Part shown: one piece after another, positions 37,326-46,228 of the stretch | Position numbering within the stretch: position 1 is the first letter of the stretch | Layout of the letters: each line of letters opens with the position of its first letter | Origin: Bin55 sp965205965 | Lineage (GTDB): Bacteria; Pseudomonadota; Gammaproteobacteria; Pseudomonadales; Azotimanducaceae | Assembly: GCA_965205965.1 (NCBI GenBank) | Contig: CBDBHT010000008.1 | Coordinates: 124,001-188,000, forward strand | Direction of reading: 5' to 3' | Length of the DNA: 64,000 bases | Program-made: the position numbers and the translations under genes | The notes under the pieces: generated by a model | What the model was told of the DNA's origin: nothing | Databases searched by the model: none | The model's input: only the letters and a program-made list of their open reading frames with translations

Positions 37326-38812
37326 AGAGCAAGCAAAAGCGCGGCGCGGACCGGTTGGTGCGTCGGATGGCGAAAGGGGTCCGGCCGGCGCGGATGGAGG
37401 TGGACTGCAGTGGAGGCGAGCTGAGTTCCAACGGGGGCTCGGCACTGCTGATGATGGTGGCCGAGCAGGTCCAGCTGTTCGAGCGCGCCTCGGCATGTTT
37501 CACGGACCACCGTGACCCGTCCAAGGTGGCGCATCCGCTGGTGGCGTTGCTGGGGCAGCGGATTTTGGGTCTCGCGCTGGGCTACGAAGATGTGAACGAT
37601 CACGACGAGCTGCGGCGGGACCGGGCTCTGTCCACGGCCATGGGGCGTGTGGAGTGTGCGCGTTCGGACTGCGAGCCGCTGGCCGGCAAAAGCACGCTGA
37701 ACCGGATGGAGCTGTCGGCGAATGGGCGGGACCCGGCGAAAGCGCGCCAGATCACCGTGGATTTCGATGCGCTCGACGAGCTGCTCGTGGAGCTGTACCT
37801 GGTGTGGGGCGAGCGGGGCCAGATGCCGAAGCGGCTGGTGCTGGACATCGATGCCACGGACGTGCAACTGCACGGCCGGCAGGAGCACCGGTTCTATCAC
37901 GGGTACTACCATGCATACTGCTACCTGCCGCGGCTAGTGTTCTGCAACGGCTGGCCGGTGCGGACGGAACTGCGCACGTCGAGCAGCGATGTGGCGGCGG
38001 GCGTGGTGGAGACGGTCGCGCCGCTCGTGGACCGGCTGCGGAAGCGATTTCCGCAGGTGCCGATCCTGATCCGCGCCGACGGGGCCTACTGCCGCGACGA
38101 GTTGATGACGTGGTGCGAGGCGCGGGGCGTGGATTACGTGCTGGGACTGCCGCGCAATGATCGGCTGAAAGGCCGGGTCCAACCGTTGATGGACGATCTG
38201 CGGGACCGGTTGAAGCGGGATCCGGACTATGCGCAGCAAGCGGTCCGCGGCTACCAGATCTTCGACTATCGCACGCGCGACAGCTGGAGCTGCGAACGCC
38301 GCGTGATCGCCAAGGCCGAATGGCTGCCGGGACAACCGGCCGGCAACGCGGACGGCGGACCGGAGGCCGTCGCGGAAGGCCCATGTGCGACGGTCGGCGA
38401 AGCCCGGTACAACAGTCGCTTCGTCGTCACCTCCTCGCTCCAGAAGCCCGACGCGCCAACGGTCTACGAAGAGATGTACTGCGACCGGGGTGAGGCCGAA
38501 AACTGGATCAAGGAACAGAAGAACGATCTGTTCCTGGACCGATGCTCCAGCAGCCTCTGGAACGTCAACGCACTCCGGCTCCGGATGAGCGCACTGGCCC
38601 ATGCCCTTCATTGCATGATGAAGCGCCGGCTCGAGAACCTTCCGGTATCCGCCATGCTGCGTCGGAGCCGTCCATCGACGCTGCGCAAGTGCCTGTTCCA
38701 GATCCCGGTGCGCGTGACGGTGTCCACGCGGCGGATCCATCTGGCGTTCGGGTCCGCCTTCCCGTACTGGAAGGATTTCCGCTTGATCTGGGCCAGCCTG
38801 GCACCAACGTAA
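37322..38812 (+). CDS. IS1380-family transposase (intact copy A)
   Basis: 496 residues from ATG at 37322 (GGAGGAGGGTACGGG upstream). IS1380 signatures in order: CFTDHRDPSKVAHPL, LALGYEDVNDHDELRRDRAL, KSTLNRMELS, LVLDIDATDVQLHG (first Asp), ILIRADGAYCRDELMTWC (second Asp), VDYVLGLPRNDRLK, YNSRFVVTS, then NWIKEQKNDLFLDRCSS with the third catalytic acid in the E-N-W-I-K-E-Q block. No damage seen; the only intact copy of four. After the stop there is about 220 bp of conserved tail before the terminal repeat. Confidence 0.9.
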   Translation: MKSKQKRGADRLVRRMAKGVRPARMEVDCSGGELSSNGGSALLMMVAEQVQLFERASACFTDHRDPSKVAHPLVALLGQRILGLALGYEDVNDHDELRRDRALSTAMGRVECARSDCEPLAGKSTLNRMELSANGRDPAKARQITVDFDALDELLVELYLVWGERGQMPKRLVLDIDATDVQLHGRQEHRFYHGYYHAYCYLPRLVFCNGWPVRTELRTSSSDVAAGVVETVAPLVDRLRKRFPQVPILIRADGAYCRDELMTWCEARGVDYVLGLPRNDRLKGRVQPLMDDLRDRLKRDPDYAQQAVRGYQIFDYRTRDSWSCERRVIAKAEWLPGQPAGNADGGPEAVAEGPCATVGEARYNSRFVVTSSLQKPDAPTVYEEMYCDRGEAENWIKEQKNDLFLDRCSSSLWNVNALRLRMSALAHALHCMMKRRLENLPVSAMLRRSRPSTLRKCLFQIPVRVTVSTRRIHLAFGSAFPYWKDFRLIWASLAPT

Positions 38813-39104
38813 AAGCCCGGTGCAACCGGGTGCATGACGCTGGCGGCGGAGCGCGCCGACCTCCCCGCGCCCGGATGCTCAGCGATTCGCCGTCCCACCC
38901 GCAAAAAGGCGGAGAAAACACACGCATGCCCGCCCTCCGAAGCCTTTTCGAACTCGCGACGCGACATTCCATGCCCCGTACCCCACGCATCCCGTGAAAA
39001 ACATCATTTTCGACTTGGTTATGAGAAATCCGGGCTAGTGCTGCGTCAGGTCTGATATTTCGGGTAGTAGAGGGCTTTTGCTATGATCAGCATATGGCGG
39101 TTGA

Positions 39105-39215
39105 TCTAGGAGGCTCGAATATCGGTCAAGCATGTATTGAAGCTCACGGCAGAGGAACATGAGGAGTTGTCGAGGATCACCCGTGGCAGTCGTGGTCGGC
39201 GGATGATTGCGGAAT
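39105..39215 (+). mobile_element. N-terminal fragment of a different IS630-type transposase
   Basis: Plus-strand codons read VKHVLKLTAEEHEELSRITR then GSRGRRMIAEWK, which looks like an IS630 N-terminus but not that of the copies at 33871 and 34547. It is cut off after about 35 codons. Confidence 0.45.
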
Positions 39216-39640
39216 GGAAGGTGACCCGGCAGGCCTCCGTCTGCAAGGCCGGATCGTGGCGTAACTCCTCGTGATCGTTCAAGTCCTCGTGTCCCAAGGC
39301 CAGCGAGCGCATACACGCGCTGCCTGATCAGATCCTGTAGACGGTGCTCGCAACTAGCCTGACGCCGTGCATCCCCAGGTATCTCGACACCGAGCGGGTC
39401 AGACCCAATTGGACACCTCTATTTACTCGAAGCAAGTTAAGGTAAACAATCCTTATATCATTAAAAATCACATACTTATATCGGGCATGTTTTGTCAAAA
39501 CAGCAATAAATAGAGGTTCCCAACTGCCGGCCCACCTCCGCGAGCAGCGGGATGCCCCTGTTACCGGTGGTCGCACCGCCGCTGAATGCGGCCTCCACCT
39601 TGCGGCGTTGCACGGATGAAAAACGGATCGGATTTGAGCA
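39216..39640 (-). pseudogene. N-terminal fragment of a second IS1380-type transposase, holding a MITE
   Basis: The minus strand reads VEAAFSGGATTGNRGIPLLA then EVGRQLG, is broken by the MITE at 39411-39521, and resumes in frame as GLTRSVSRYLGMHG. Further on ALGHEDLNDHEELRHDPAL appears. This is an IS1380 N-terminus unlike that of the composite family. Confidence 0.6.
39411..39521. mobile_element. MITE family 2, copy in an IS1380 fragment
   Basis: About 111 bp with inverted ends GGACACCTCTATTTACT and the complement of GGGAACCTCTATTTATT. Core ATCCTTATATCATTAAAAAT is shared with 51667-51776 and 54345-54559. When removed, the IS1380 frame around it closes, so it inserted there. Confidence 0.75.
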
Positions 39641-39739
39641 ACATTTTGTCACGGAAAGATCTGCTTCGATATCGGCTTAAATAGTTGAATGATATCGAAT
39701 AATAGGAGCCTTGCCGTTTTATTCGTGCAATATCCGGGC

Positions 39740-40419
39740 TAGGAGCCTGCGCCGTAGGAAATTGATGCGATAATAAGCAACCGGACAGACTAGGAGAGCT
39801 TAAGCGATGCCCACGACTTTTCGCCGTTACGAACCGGATCAGCTGCTGTTGCTCCCACCGGATATGCGGGCATGGCTTCCGGAAGGACACTTTGCGCAAC
39901 ACGTCAGTGATTTGGTGGACGGTTTAGATTTATCGAGGTTCTACGAGCGTTACCGGGGCGATGGCCGTCGTAAGTCGCCTTATGAGCCGCGGATGCTGGT
40001 GAAAGTATTGATCTACGGCTATGCCACAGGGGTGTTTTCGTCGCGTGGGATGGCGAAGAAGTTGGAGGAAGACGTGGCGTTTCGGGTGCTGGCGGCGGGG
40101 AACTATCCGAGCCATCGGACGTTGTGCGAGTTTCGTCATCGGCATCTGGAAGACTTCAAGAAGTTGTTTGTGGAGGTGGTGCGTTTAGCGCAGGAATTGG
40201 GTTTGGCGCATTTTGGGAAGTTGTCGGTCGATAGCACCAAAGTACGGGCGAATGCGAGCAAGCGCAAGGCGATGAGCTATGGGCGGATGCAGGAGGCCAA
40301 AGAGCGGCGTCTGACGGAGGAAATCGAGGCGTTGCTAGGCCGTGCTCGGGACACGGATGTGGAGGAGGACGTACGCTTTGGGGAAGCGTTGCGCGGCGAT
40401 GAGTTGCCGGAGGAATTGC
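39740..40419 (+). pseudogene. IS1182-type transposase, N-terminal part
   Basis: ATG at 39807 reads MPTTFRRYEPDQLLLLPPDM, LPEGHFAQHVSDLVDGLDLS, PYEPRMLVKVLIYGYATGVF and FRHRHLEDFKKLFVEVVRLA, with KLSVDSTKVRANASKRKAMS, the IS1182 pattern. IS256 copy 3 cuts it at 40419; no C-terminal part is found on the other side. A CTAG lies at its left boundary (39739-39742). Confidence 0.8.
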
Positions 40420-41897
40420 GGTTGTGTATATAAATTTGTCTGCAAAAACGAAAAACGGGCTGTAACGACAGACGAATGGTTAGAATCTGATGTTTCATCG
40501 GGAATGTGGAGATGCCTGGACGCAATCCCGCATCCAGGCGCGAATCATTCATGACACAATTTATTGAAAAGGAGCAAGAAATGATTCGGAAAGATTATAC
40601 GCACAATGCCACGAAGAAGTCGGCATGCGATCATCTGGCGGACGATGAGGAGTTTAGTTTGTGAGGCGGCTGGTGCAGGAGACGCTCAACGAGGTTCTGG
40701 AGAGTGAGATGACGGAGTTTCTGGGAGCGGGCAAGAGCGAGCGGACGAAGACGCGTCAGGGCTACCGTTCCGGATACTACCGGCGCGATCTGACGATGAA
40801 GGTGGGCGAGATCGAGCTGAGAGTTCCGCAGGAACGCAGCGGCCAGTTCAGCACGCGGGTGTTCGAGCGCTATCAGCGTTCGGAGAAGGCCCTGGTGGCG
40901 GTGCTGTCGGAGATGTATGTGCAGGGGGTCTCGACGCGGCGGGTGAGCCGACTGGCGGAGGGTCTGTGCGGTCACGAGTTTTCGCCGGCGACGATCTCGG
41001 CCATGGTGTCGAAGCTGGACGCGTCGCTGAAGGCGTTTGCGGAACGTCGGCTGGAGGAGGCGTATCCGTATGTGTTGCTGGATGCCCGGTATGAGAAGGT
41101 GCGTGAGGAGGGCTCGGTGCGTTCCCGGGCAGTGCAGATTGCCATCGGGATTGACGGCGAGGGTCGGCGTCAGGTGCTGGCGGTGGAGGTGGCGAACCGG
41201 GAAAGCGAGGTGTCGTGGACGGAATTCCTCTCGCATCTGAAGGGACGTGGCCTGCGGGGAGTCGAGTATGTGGTCTCGGACAGTCATGAGGGATTAAAGC
41301 ATGCGATCTCGAAAGTGCTGCCGACCGCGCTGTGGCAACGGTGCTGCGTCCATTTTCTGCGCAATGCCAGGGACAAGCTGTCCCGGAGTGCTGATCCCGC
41401 GTGTCTGGAGGGTTTGAAACGGTTGTGGGGCTGTGAGCATGTCGGGGAAGCTCGTGAGGCACTGGGTGCCTGGGTAGCCCGTTGGGGCGATGAGAAAGGG
41501 TTTGGCAGGCTAGTGGAATGGGTCGAGGATCATGTCGAGGAGACGCTGACGGTGTATCGGCTGCCTAGGGAACATCGCCTGCGGATGAAGTCCACGAACA
41601 TGCTGGAGCGGTACAACGAGGAGCTCCGTCGGCGCACGCGTGTCGTCCGGATCTTCCCGAACGCGGAGTCCTGTCTGCGTCTGATCTTGGCACTTGCGGC
41701 GGAGACCCATGAGCGGTGGCTGACGGGGCAGCGTTATCTATATGGCCGGATCGGCGTGGTTCGCGCATCCGAACTGGAATCCGAGACATGGCAGGAGGCG
41801 GCATGAAACGCCCGAAAATTTCGCGCCGAGCGGAGACCCGCCCATATGGGCGGGTCTCCGCTCCCACTGGAAATTGCAGAAAATTCTTGACACAACT
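40420..41897 (+). mobile_element. IS256-family element, copy 3 (no target duplication)
   Basis: Starts GGTTGTGTATATAAATT and ends with the complement of AGTTGTGTCAAG. The left flank is IS1182 and the right flank a composite fragment; GGAATTGC and ATCCCGAC do not match, so this is a recombination junction. Confidence 0.85.
40581..41806 (+). pseudogene. IS256-family transposase, copy 3 (5-bp duplication)
   Basis: Start ATG at 40581 as in copy 2. Near 40655 the sequence GAGTTTAGTTTGTGAGG has five extra bases compared with GAGTTTGTGAGG in copy 4, which shifts the frame after about 25 codons. The remaining 381 codons from 40661 are open and could be read from an internal GTG, without the first 25 residues. 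Confidence 0.85.
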
Positions 41898-42223
41898 ATC
41901 CCGACCCTTCGGCGTGAACCAGCCCAGATGAGTGCACAGGGTGGCAGCCAGCTCATGGCGGCTCAGTGCCGGAAACATTTTCACCGTCTTCTGAAGGTCC
42001 GCAATCTGACGGCGGGTCAGCCGCGTGCCACAGAAGGTGGTCGACTTCAGGTTCTCGATTCGGGAACCCATCACGTTGGCACCAGAGATAATCTAACTAA
42101 GCGTAGATTGCCATAACCCATGCTGAAACGTAAGTGTTTTTTGAAGAATCCCAAAGGAACCGAATATCTTTCCGTATATCAACCGGTTACACGACATCCT
42201 CAAAGACCAGGATCCCTTTCCGC
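41898..42223 (-). mobile_element. Fragment of an IS1380-type composite leader
   Basis: Reverse complement of the part of the composite that holds the foreign domain (minus-strand frame FCGTRLTRRQIADLQKTVKM, LSRHELAATLCTHLGW) and the adjoining left segment up to GGATCCCTTTCCG. It has diverged more than copies A-C differ from one another, so it may be an older insertion. Confidence 0.7.
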
Positions 42224-42502
42224 CAATCCGAATGCCATTGTCCCGACATCAGACACGTTCCAATGGAAAACTTCCGACCGACCACCGGATCGAAAACCCC
42301 ACGAACCGCTTGAAGCAGACCAGGCTTGCTCACTTCCTTGCGCAACTTCAACGCATCCATCCTTAGATATCTCGCATTCCATATAAACTATATGCTAACC
42401 TATCTTCTAGCCTTAAAGGCTATCTCCTTGCTCCCATTATCGCGAAAGATAATCTAGAAAGTCCAGACCAATAGCGACGTTTGGGCTATACGGGGAATTG
42501 CT
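42224..42502 (-). mobile_element. Right-end remnant of the 7-bp-duplication IS
   Basis: Matches 3420-3727 with many changes and ends GGCTATACGGGGAATTGCTG. It holds the start of the transposase in broken form. It abuts the 3' end of mobA; no left end is present. Confidence 0.7.
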
Positions 42503-42510
42503 GTGTGCGG

Positions 42511-43101
42511 TCAGACAACCTTCGCTCGTTGCCTTGCTTCGATTAAATCATCACTGGTATTAACATTAAAGAAACTCGCTTCGATATCGGCAAGGTCCGT
42601 TGGTTTCATCCTTTCTTTAGCAATCCAATATTTCACTGCTTTCCCGTTTTCCTCGAAATACTCAATTAGCGAGACGCGTTTCTCTTTGTTTAGTAGCAGA
42701 CAGAGGGGTTGCGGAACTCCACCAACCAACAGCACAGCTCCACCTTGCTTGAGCGCATCCTCAGACAAACGCTCCACTAGGTTAAGAGCAAGAAATGGCG
42801 TATCGCCTGGTGATGTCAAAACCCATTCTGTTTCGATCTCCGCAAAAGCTGCAACAAGTCCTGACAGTGGCCCTCTCGCAGATTCCAGATCAACTACTAC
42901 ACGTCGCCCAAGAGATTCATAAAGCGCGACATTACGTGAGCAGGAAAAGACGATTTCATGTACCTACGGTTCCAGACGTGCACAGATCGAATCGATTATC
43001 CTTAAGCCGTGTAGCTCCAGCAAAGGTTTATCGCAACCTTTTAACCGTGCGGCCTTACCCCCACAAAGCACGATCGCAGTAATTTCAGCGCATTCAATCA
43101 T
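42511..43101 (-). pseudogene. mobA: Molybdenum cofactor guanylyltransferase with an internal stop
   Basis: ATG at 43101 gives MIECAEITAIVLCGGKAARL with KGCDKPLLELHG, the nucleotide-binding start of MobA (usually L-A-G-G-x-S-x-R-M-G-x-D-K). After RLEP an in-frame TAG (42964-42966) interrupts the protein, which then goes on in the same frame: LGRRVVVDLESARGPLSGLV, WVLTSPGDTPFL, VLLVGGVPQPLCLLL, to the stop at 42511. The total of 196 codons is the normal MobA length, so only one substitution separates it from an intact gene. MobA attaches GMP to molybdopterin for DMSO-reductase-type enzymes such as formate dehydrogenase. An IS remnant lies directly after its stop. Confidence 0.8.
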
Positions 43102-44068
43102 GACAACATATCATAAATAAGCATTCCAAAGCAATACAAGATAGACTCCGCGAATGATCTTTTACGAAGATTACGATATTCGAAAATGTTTCGAAGTATA
43201 GTCTGCGTGTTTGAGATATACCCGAAAGTGGTGTTGAGGATGAATCGATTCACGCTACCACCTCGATTGATTGATTGTTGATTGCTCCTCGTTCCGGTCT
43301 GCTCGGATGCTGTCCCGGAACAGGATGCCAGTCACCATCTCCGTCAGTTTCTAGAACCCTCGCCGTCGGCGTCACCGATCCTCATCAGCACATTCCGCTT
43401 TAGTAGCCTATCCAATGCGTGGGTTCTGGTGTGACCAACAGTCCTTGGTATGTCGTGTGCGATGCCGTACTGTACCGAACATCGATTCGATGGAATAACT
43501 CGTACGGATTTTGCGTCAGTGTTCCGCCGGGAAGTCATAGCACGTCAAAAGCATGTCCCAATCTTTAGCCAGGTGCTCGACGGCCTGCAGCTGTCCGTGA
43601 CCACAGTCATCCCGCCGATGGCATCAACGCACACATTTTATCCAGCTCGCTCCGCAGGCGGCTATGCGCGCCGTCCGATCAGAGATACATCCGTGGCCAG
43701 ACCGACAACCGTTCCTGTCGCAAGCCTAGTATTTCTGCGCCCGGTTCCGCCCCCATCGAAATGATGTTATCCTTGATCATTGTGCTGTTTCCTCTTGGCT
43801 GGTAATGAAAACTAAAACGTTAGTTAACAGTTGACCGGAAACACACTCCCACATTCGTTACTTTCAAGCATCCCTTTCGGATACATCTCGCGCGTTTGTT
43901 AACTTTCATGGTAAATAGATTAAGCTACGTTAATTACAGATCTCTGATTCACTGATCAGATGAAATTTTTCCCAACAGAACAGTAAAGTAGCTGAATACA
44001 TAAAATGTCTTATTTATATTATTATGTTTTGCTATTTTAACGTGATGTAGTTCAAGGTCTGTTGTTAG
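43102..44068. other. Intergenic, decayed sequence
   Basis: 43240-43790 is GC-richer and has only short, broken frames (for example 43450-43764 plus and 43344-43538 minus) that I cannot assign; it is probably old transposon DNA. 43800-44068 is AT-rich and would hold the promoter of the binding-protein gene. Confidence 0.35.
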
Positions 44069-45412
44069 ATGTCGCTCCAAAAAAATGATAACGAAGTAAG
44101 AACTGTGTCAAGGCGGGTAGCACTCAAGGCGGGAATCATTGCTACCTTGCTTGCGCCTTGGTATCGGATAAAGGGCGCACTTGAATCGGTAGCTGACATT
44201 GCGGGATCACAAAGAACATCATCAAAACTTAAGGAGGTAATTGGAGTGACTGACGCTGATATTGTTCTAGGTATGTCCGCCGCTTTTACTGGGCCATCAC
44301 GTGGCCTAGGCATTGAGCTGTACAGGGGGGCGCAAGCATATTTTCAGCATGCAAATGAATCTGGCGGAATTAACGGTCGCAAGGTGACTCTGAAACTTTA
44401 TGACGACGGTTACCAACCTGACCCATCAGTAGAAAATACGATGCGGCTGATGTTGGAAGATAAAGTTTTTGCCTTGTTCGGCTACGTCGGCACGCCGACT
44501 GTGACTCGAGTGTTGCCAATGTTGAAGAAGTTCCAGGACCAAAATATCTATCTGTTCTTCCCTTTTACTGGTGCACAACCACAGAGAGAACCTCCGTATG
44601 GAGAGTTTGCATTTAACTTACGTGCGTCCTACAGACAAGAGACGGCAGGCTTGGTCGACAATTTTATTCGAATAGGGCGAAAGCGTATCGGAGTCTTCTA
44701 CCAAGCCGACGCGTACGGGCGTAGTGGTTGGGCCGGCGTTCGGCAGGCATTGTCAAATCACGGGGAGCAAATAGTAGGTGAGGCGACTTATCGACGCGGC
44801 ACTCAGTTTACAGCTAGCATGCGAGAGCAGGTTGAAATCTTGCATGCTACGTCGCCAGATGCCGTGATTTGTGTCGGTGCGTACGCGGCATGCGCAGCAT
44901 TCTTACGCGATGCCGTTGACTTTGGACTAGAGATCCCGATTGCTAACCTATCATTCGTCGGCAGCGAAAATCTATTAAAGCTAATTAAGCAGGTTTCATC
45001 AGACGATGAACGGTACACAAAGTTACTTGTGAACTCACAAGTTGTACCAAGTTACGAGGATACATCTATCCCAGCTGTAAAAACGTACGGTGAACTCATG
45101 AATCTACACAATCCCCCTGTACCTGCAGCGTTCCATCAAAACGACTATGTACCTTTTCCCAAGAGTTTTGTGAGTTTGGAAGGGTTTCTTGATGCCAAAA
45201 TGATGACTGAAATTCTCCACCGATTAGGTGAGCAACCTGAGCGTAGCGGTCTTGAGAAGGCTGTATTTACTATTCAAGACTTTGATATTGGAATTCAAGA
45301 ACGCGTTTCTTTTGCCCCAGACCGTAGACAGGGCCTACAAAGCGTCTATTACACCGTTGTTGATAAGGATAGATTCATCCCCTTAAACGATTGGTTCGAA
45401 TATTTTTCTTGA
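44069..45412 (+). CDS. ABC-type branched-chain amino acid/amide-binding periplasmic protein
   Basis: 447 residues of the Peripla_BP_6 type. A twin-arginine-like export signal (SRRVALKAGIIATLLAPWY) lies near residues 14-32. The mature part starts with ADIVLGMSAAFTGPSRGLGI and has VENTMRLMLEDKVFALFGYV and VFYQADAYGRSGWAGVRQAL, typical of Leu/Ile/Val- and urea/amide-binding proteins. No ABC permease or ATPase follows; instead a membrane HAMP protein starts 2 bases downstream. This suggests the binding protein works as a sensor input and not as part of an importer. The ligand is unknown. Confidence 0.85.
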   Translation: MSLQKNDNEVRTVSRRVALKAGIIATLLAPWYRIKGALESVADIAGSQRTSSKLKEVIGVTDADIVLGMSAAFTGPSRGLGIELYRGAQAYFQHANESGGINGRKVTLKLYDDGYQPDPSVENTMRLMLEDKVFALFGYVGTPTVTRVLPMLKKFQDQNIYLFFPFTGAQPQREPPYGEFAFNLRASYRQETAGLVDNFIRIGRKRIGVFYQADAYGRSGWAGVRQALSNHGEQIVGEATYRRGTQFTASMREQVEILHATSPDAVICVGAYAACAAFLRDAVDFGLEIPIANLSFVGSENLLKLIKQVSSDDERYTKLLVNSQVVPSYEDTSIPAVKTYGELMNLHNPPVPAAFHQNDYVPFPKSFVSLEGFLDAKMMTEILHRLGEQPERSGLEKAVFTIQDFDIGIQERVSFAPDRRQGLQSVYYTVVDKDRFIPLNDWFEYFS

Positions 45413-45413
45413 T

Positions 45414-46154
45414 ATGAAGATACAGAAGATATTTCAAAAAACTCTCTTTGGTATCTTTCTCTTGTTCGGTTTGATTGGAGTATCCACATCCATTCTTTGT
45501 ATCAATACTGTCGATGCGCATTTGTCGTTGGAATACGAAACAAACAGTAGAGGCATTGCTAAAACCATTGCCGATGCCAGTGTAGATATTATTCTGAATC
45601 GCGACCTCTCGGCTTTGCAGTCCTTAATCGATCAATTTGTCGAAATACAAGGGATTAGTTATATTTATGTAACAAACGAATCGGGCGAATTTCTTGCTCA
45701 TACATTCGTTCCTGGGATTCCCGAAGCTATCCTAACTGGGACGAGGGATGAGGCAGTAATCGAACAACACCTATCCGGAATGGGCGACTTTCTCGAGTTC
45801 AGCAGCCCGATACTGGCGGGGGTGGCTGGCAAAGTCCATATTGGAATGGACAAAGATCTTATCACCTTGAAAGTTCAGCAGGCGATCGGACAGCAAGTGT
45901 ATCTGATATCGATGATATTCGTAGTCGGTATCCTAGCTGCTATCTTGTTAGTGAATCTTGCAGCAAAGCCATTATCGAGTCTTCTCGAATATGCGGTTGG
46001 ACTTGCACGAAACCCCAATGAGAACATTTCATCAGAAAATCCAGTTTTAAATAGAGATGATGAAATAGGACATCTGGCGCGGCTTTACCTGCATTTCGCA
46101 AGCATTATCGATCATGAGAAAATAAAGGAGTCACCATCACCAGAGACTACTTAA
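45414..46154 (+). CDS. Membrane HAMP-domain protein without output domain
   Basis: 246 residues: TM1 at about 10-31, an extracytoplasmic sensor-like domain at 32-160 (GISYIYVTNESGEFLAHTF), TM2 at about 162-184, then a HAMP domain (AKPLSSLLEYAVGLARN... DDEIGHLARLYLHFASI) to residue 232 and a 14-residue tail. No kinase, cyclase, phosphatase or chemotaxis domain follows before the stop, and the next frame is a transporter. Such proteins usually end in an output domain, so this one is either truncated or signals through a partner. The 1-nt gap to the binding-protein gene suggests they act together. Confidence 0.75.
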   Translation: MKIQKIFQKTLFGIFLLFGLIGVSTSILCINTVDAHLSLEYETNSRGIAKTIADASVDIILNRDLSALQSLIDQFVEIQGISYIYVTNESGEFLAHTFVPGIPEAILTGTRDEAVIEQHLSGMGDFLEFSSPILAGVAGKVHIGMDKDLITLKVQQAIGQQVYLISMIFVVGILAAILLVNLAAKPLSSLLEYAVGLARNPNENISSENPVLNRDDEIGHLARLYLHFASIIDHEKIKESPSPETT

Positions 46155-46228
46155 TACGTTCAGATACAAGGAATGTAGTAGTAGATTGATGTACTGATGG
46201 GCCCACCTCGAAAGCAAGCCATCATAGA

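Larger units (their letters stand above)
36339..39034 (+). mobile_element. IS1380-type composite, copy A (complete, 2.7 kb)
   Basis: Flanked by CTAG on both sides (36335-36338, 39035-39038). Ends CCCTTATTTCTCATAA and the complement of CCCGGATTTCTCATAA. Layout: about 550 bp of left sequence containing a degenerate copy of the transposase 5' end (GGATGGCGAAAGGGGTGCGT versus GGATGGCGAAAGGGGTCCGG downstream), then a foreign 137-codon frame, then the transposase. This is about 1 kb longer than usual IS1380 elements. Three copies share the layout, so the unit moves as a whole. Confidence 0.85.

Noticed and set aside
39411..39521. Small protein with the phrase FNDIRIVYL-LLRVNRGVQL shared by three loci
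   Set aside because: The phrase comes from translating the MITE family 2 core; the diverged copy at 59909 does not keep it, and no start site is conserved.
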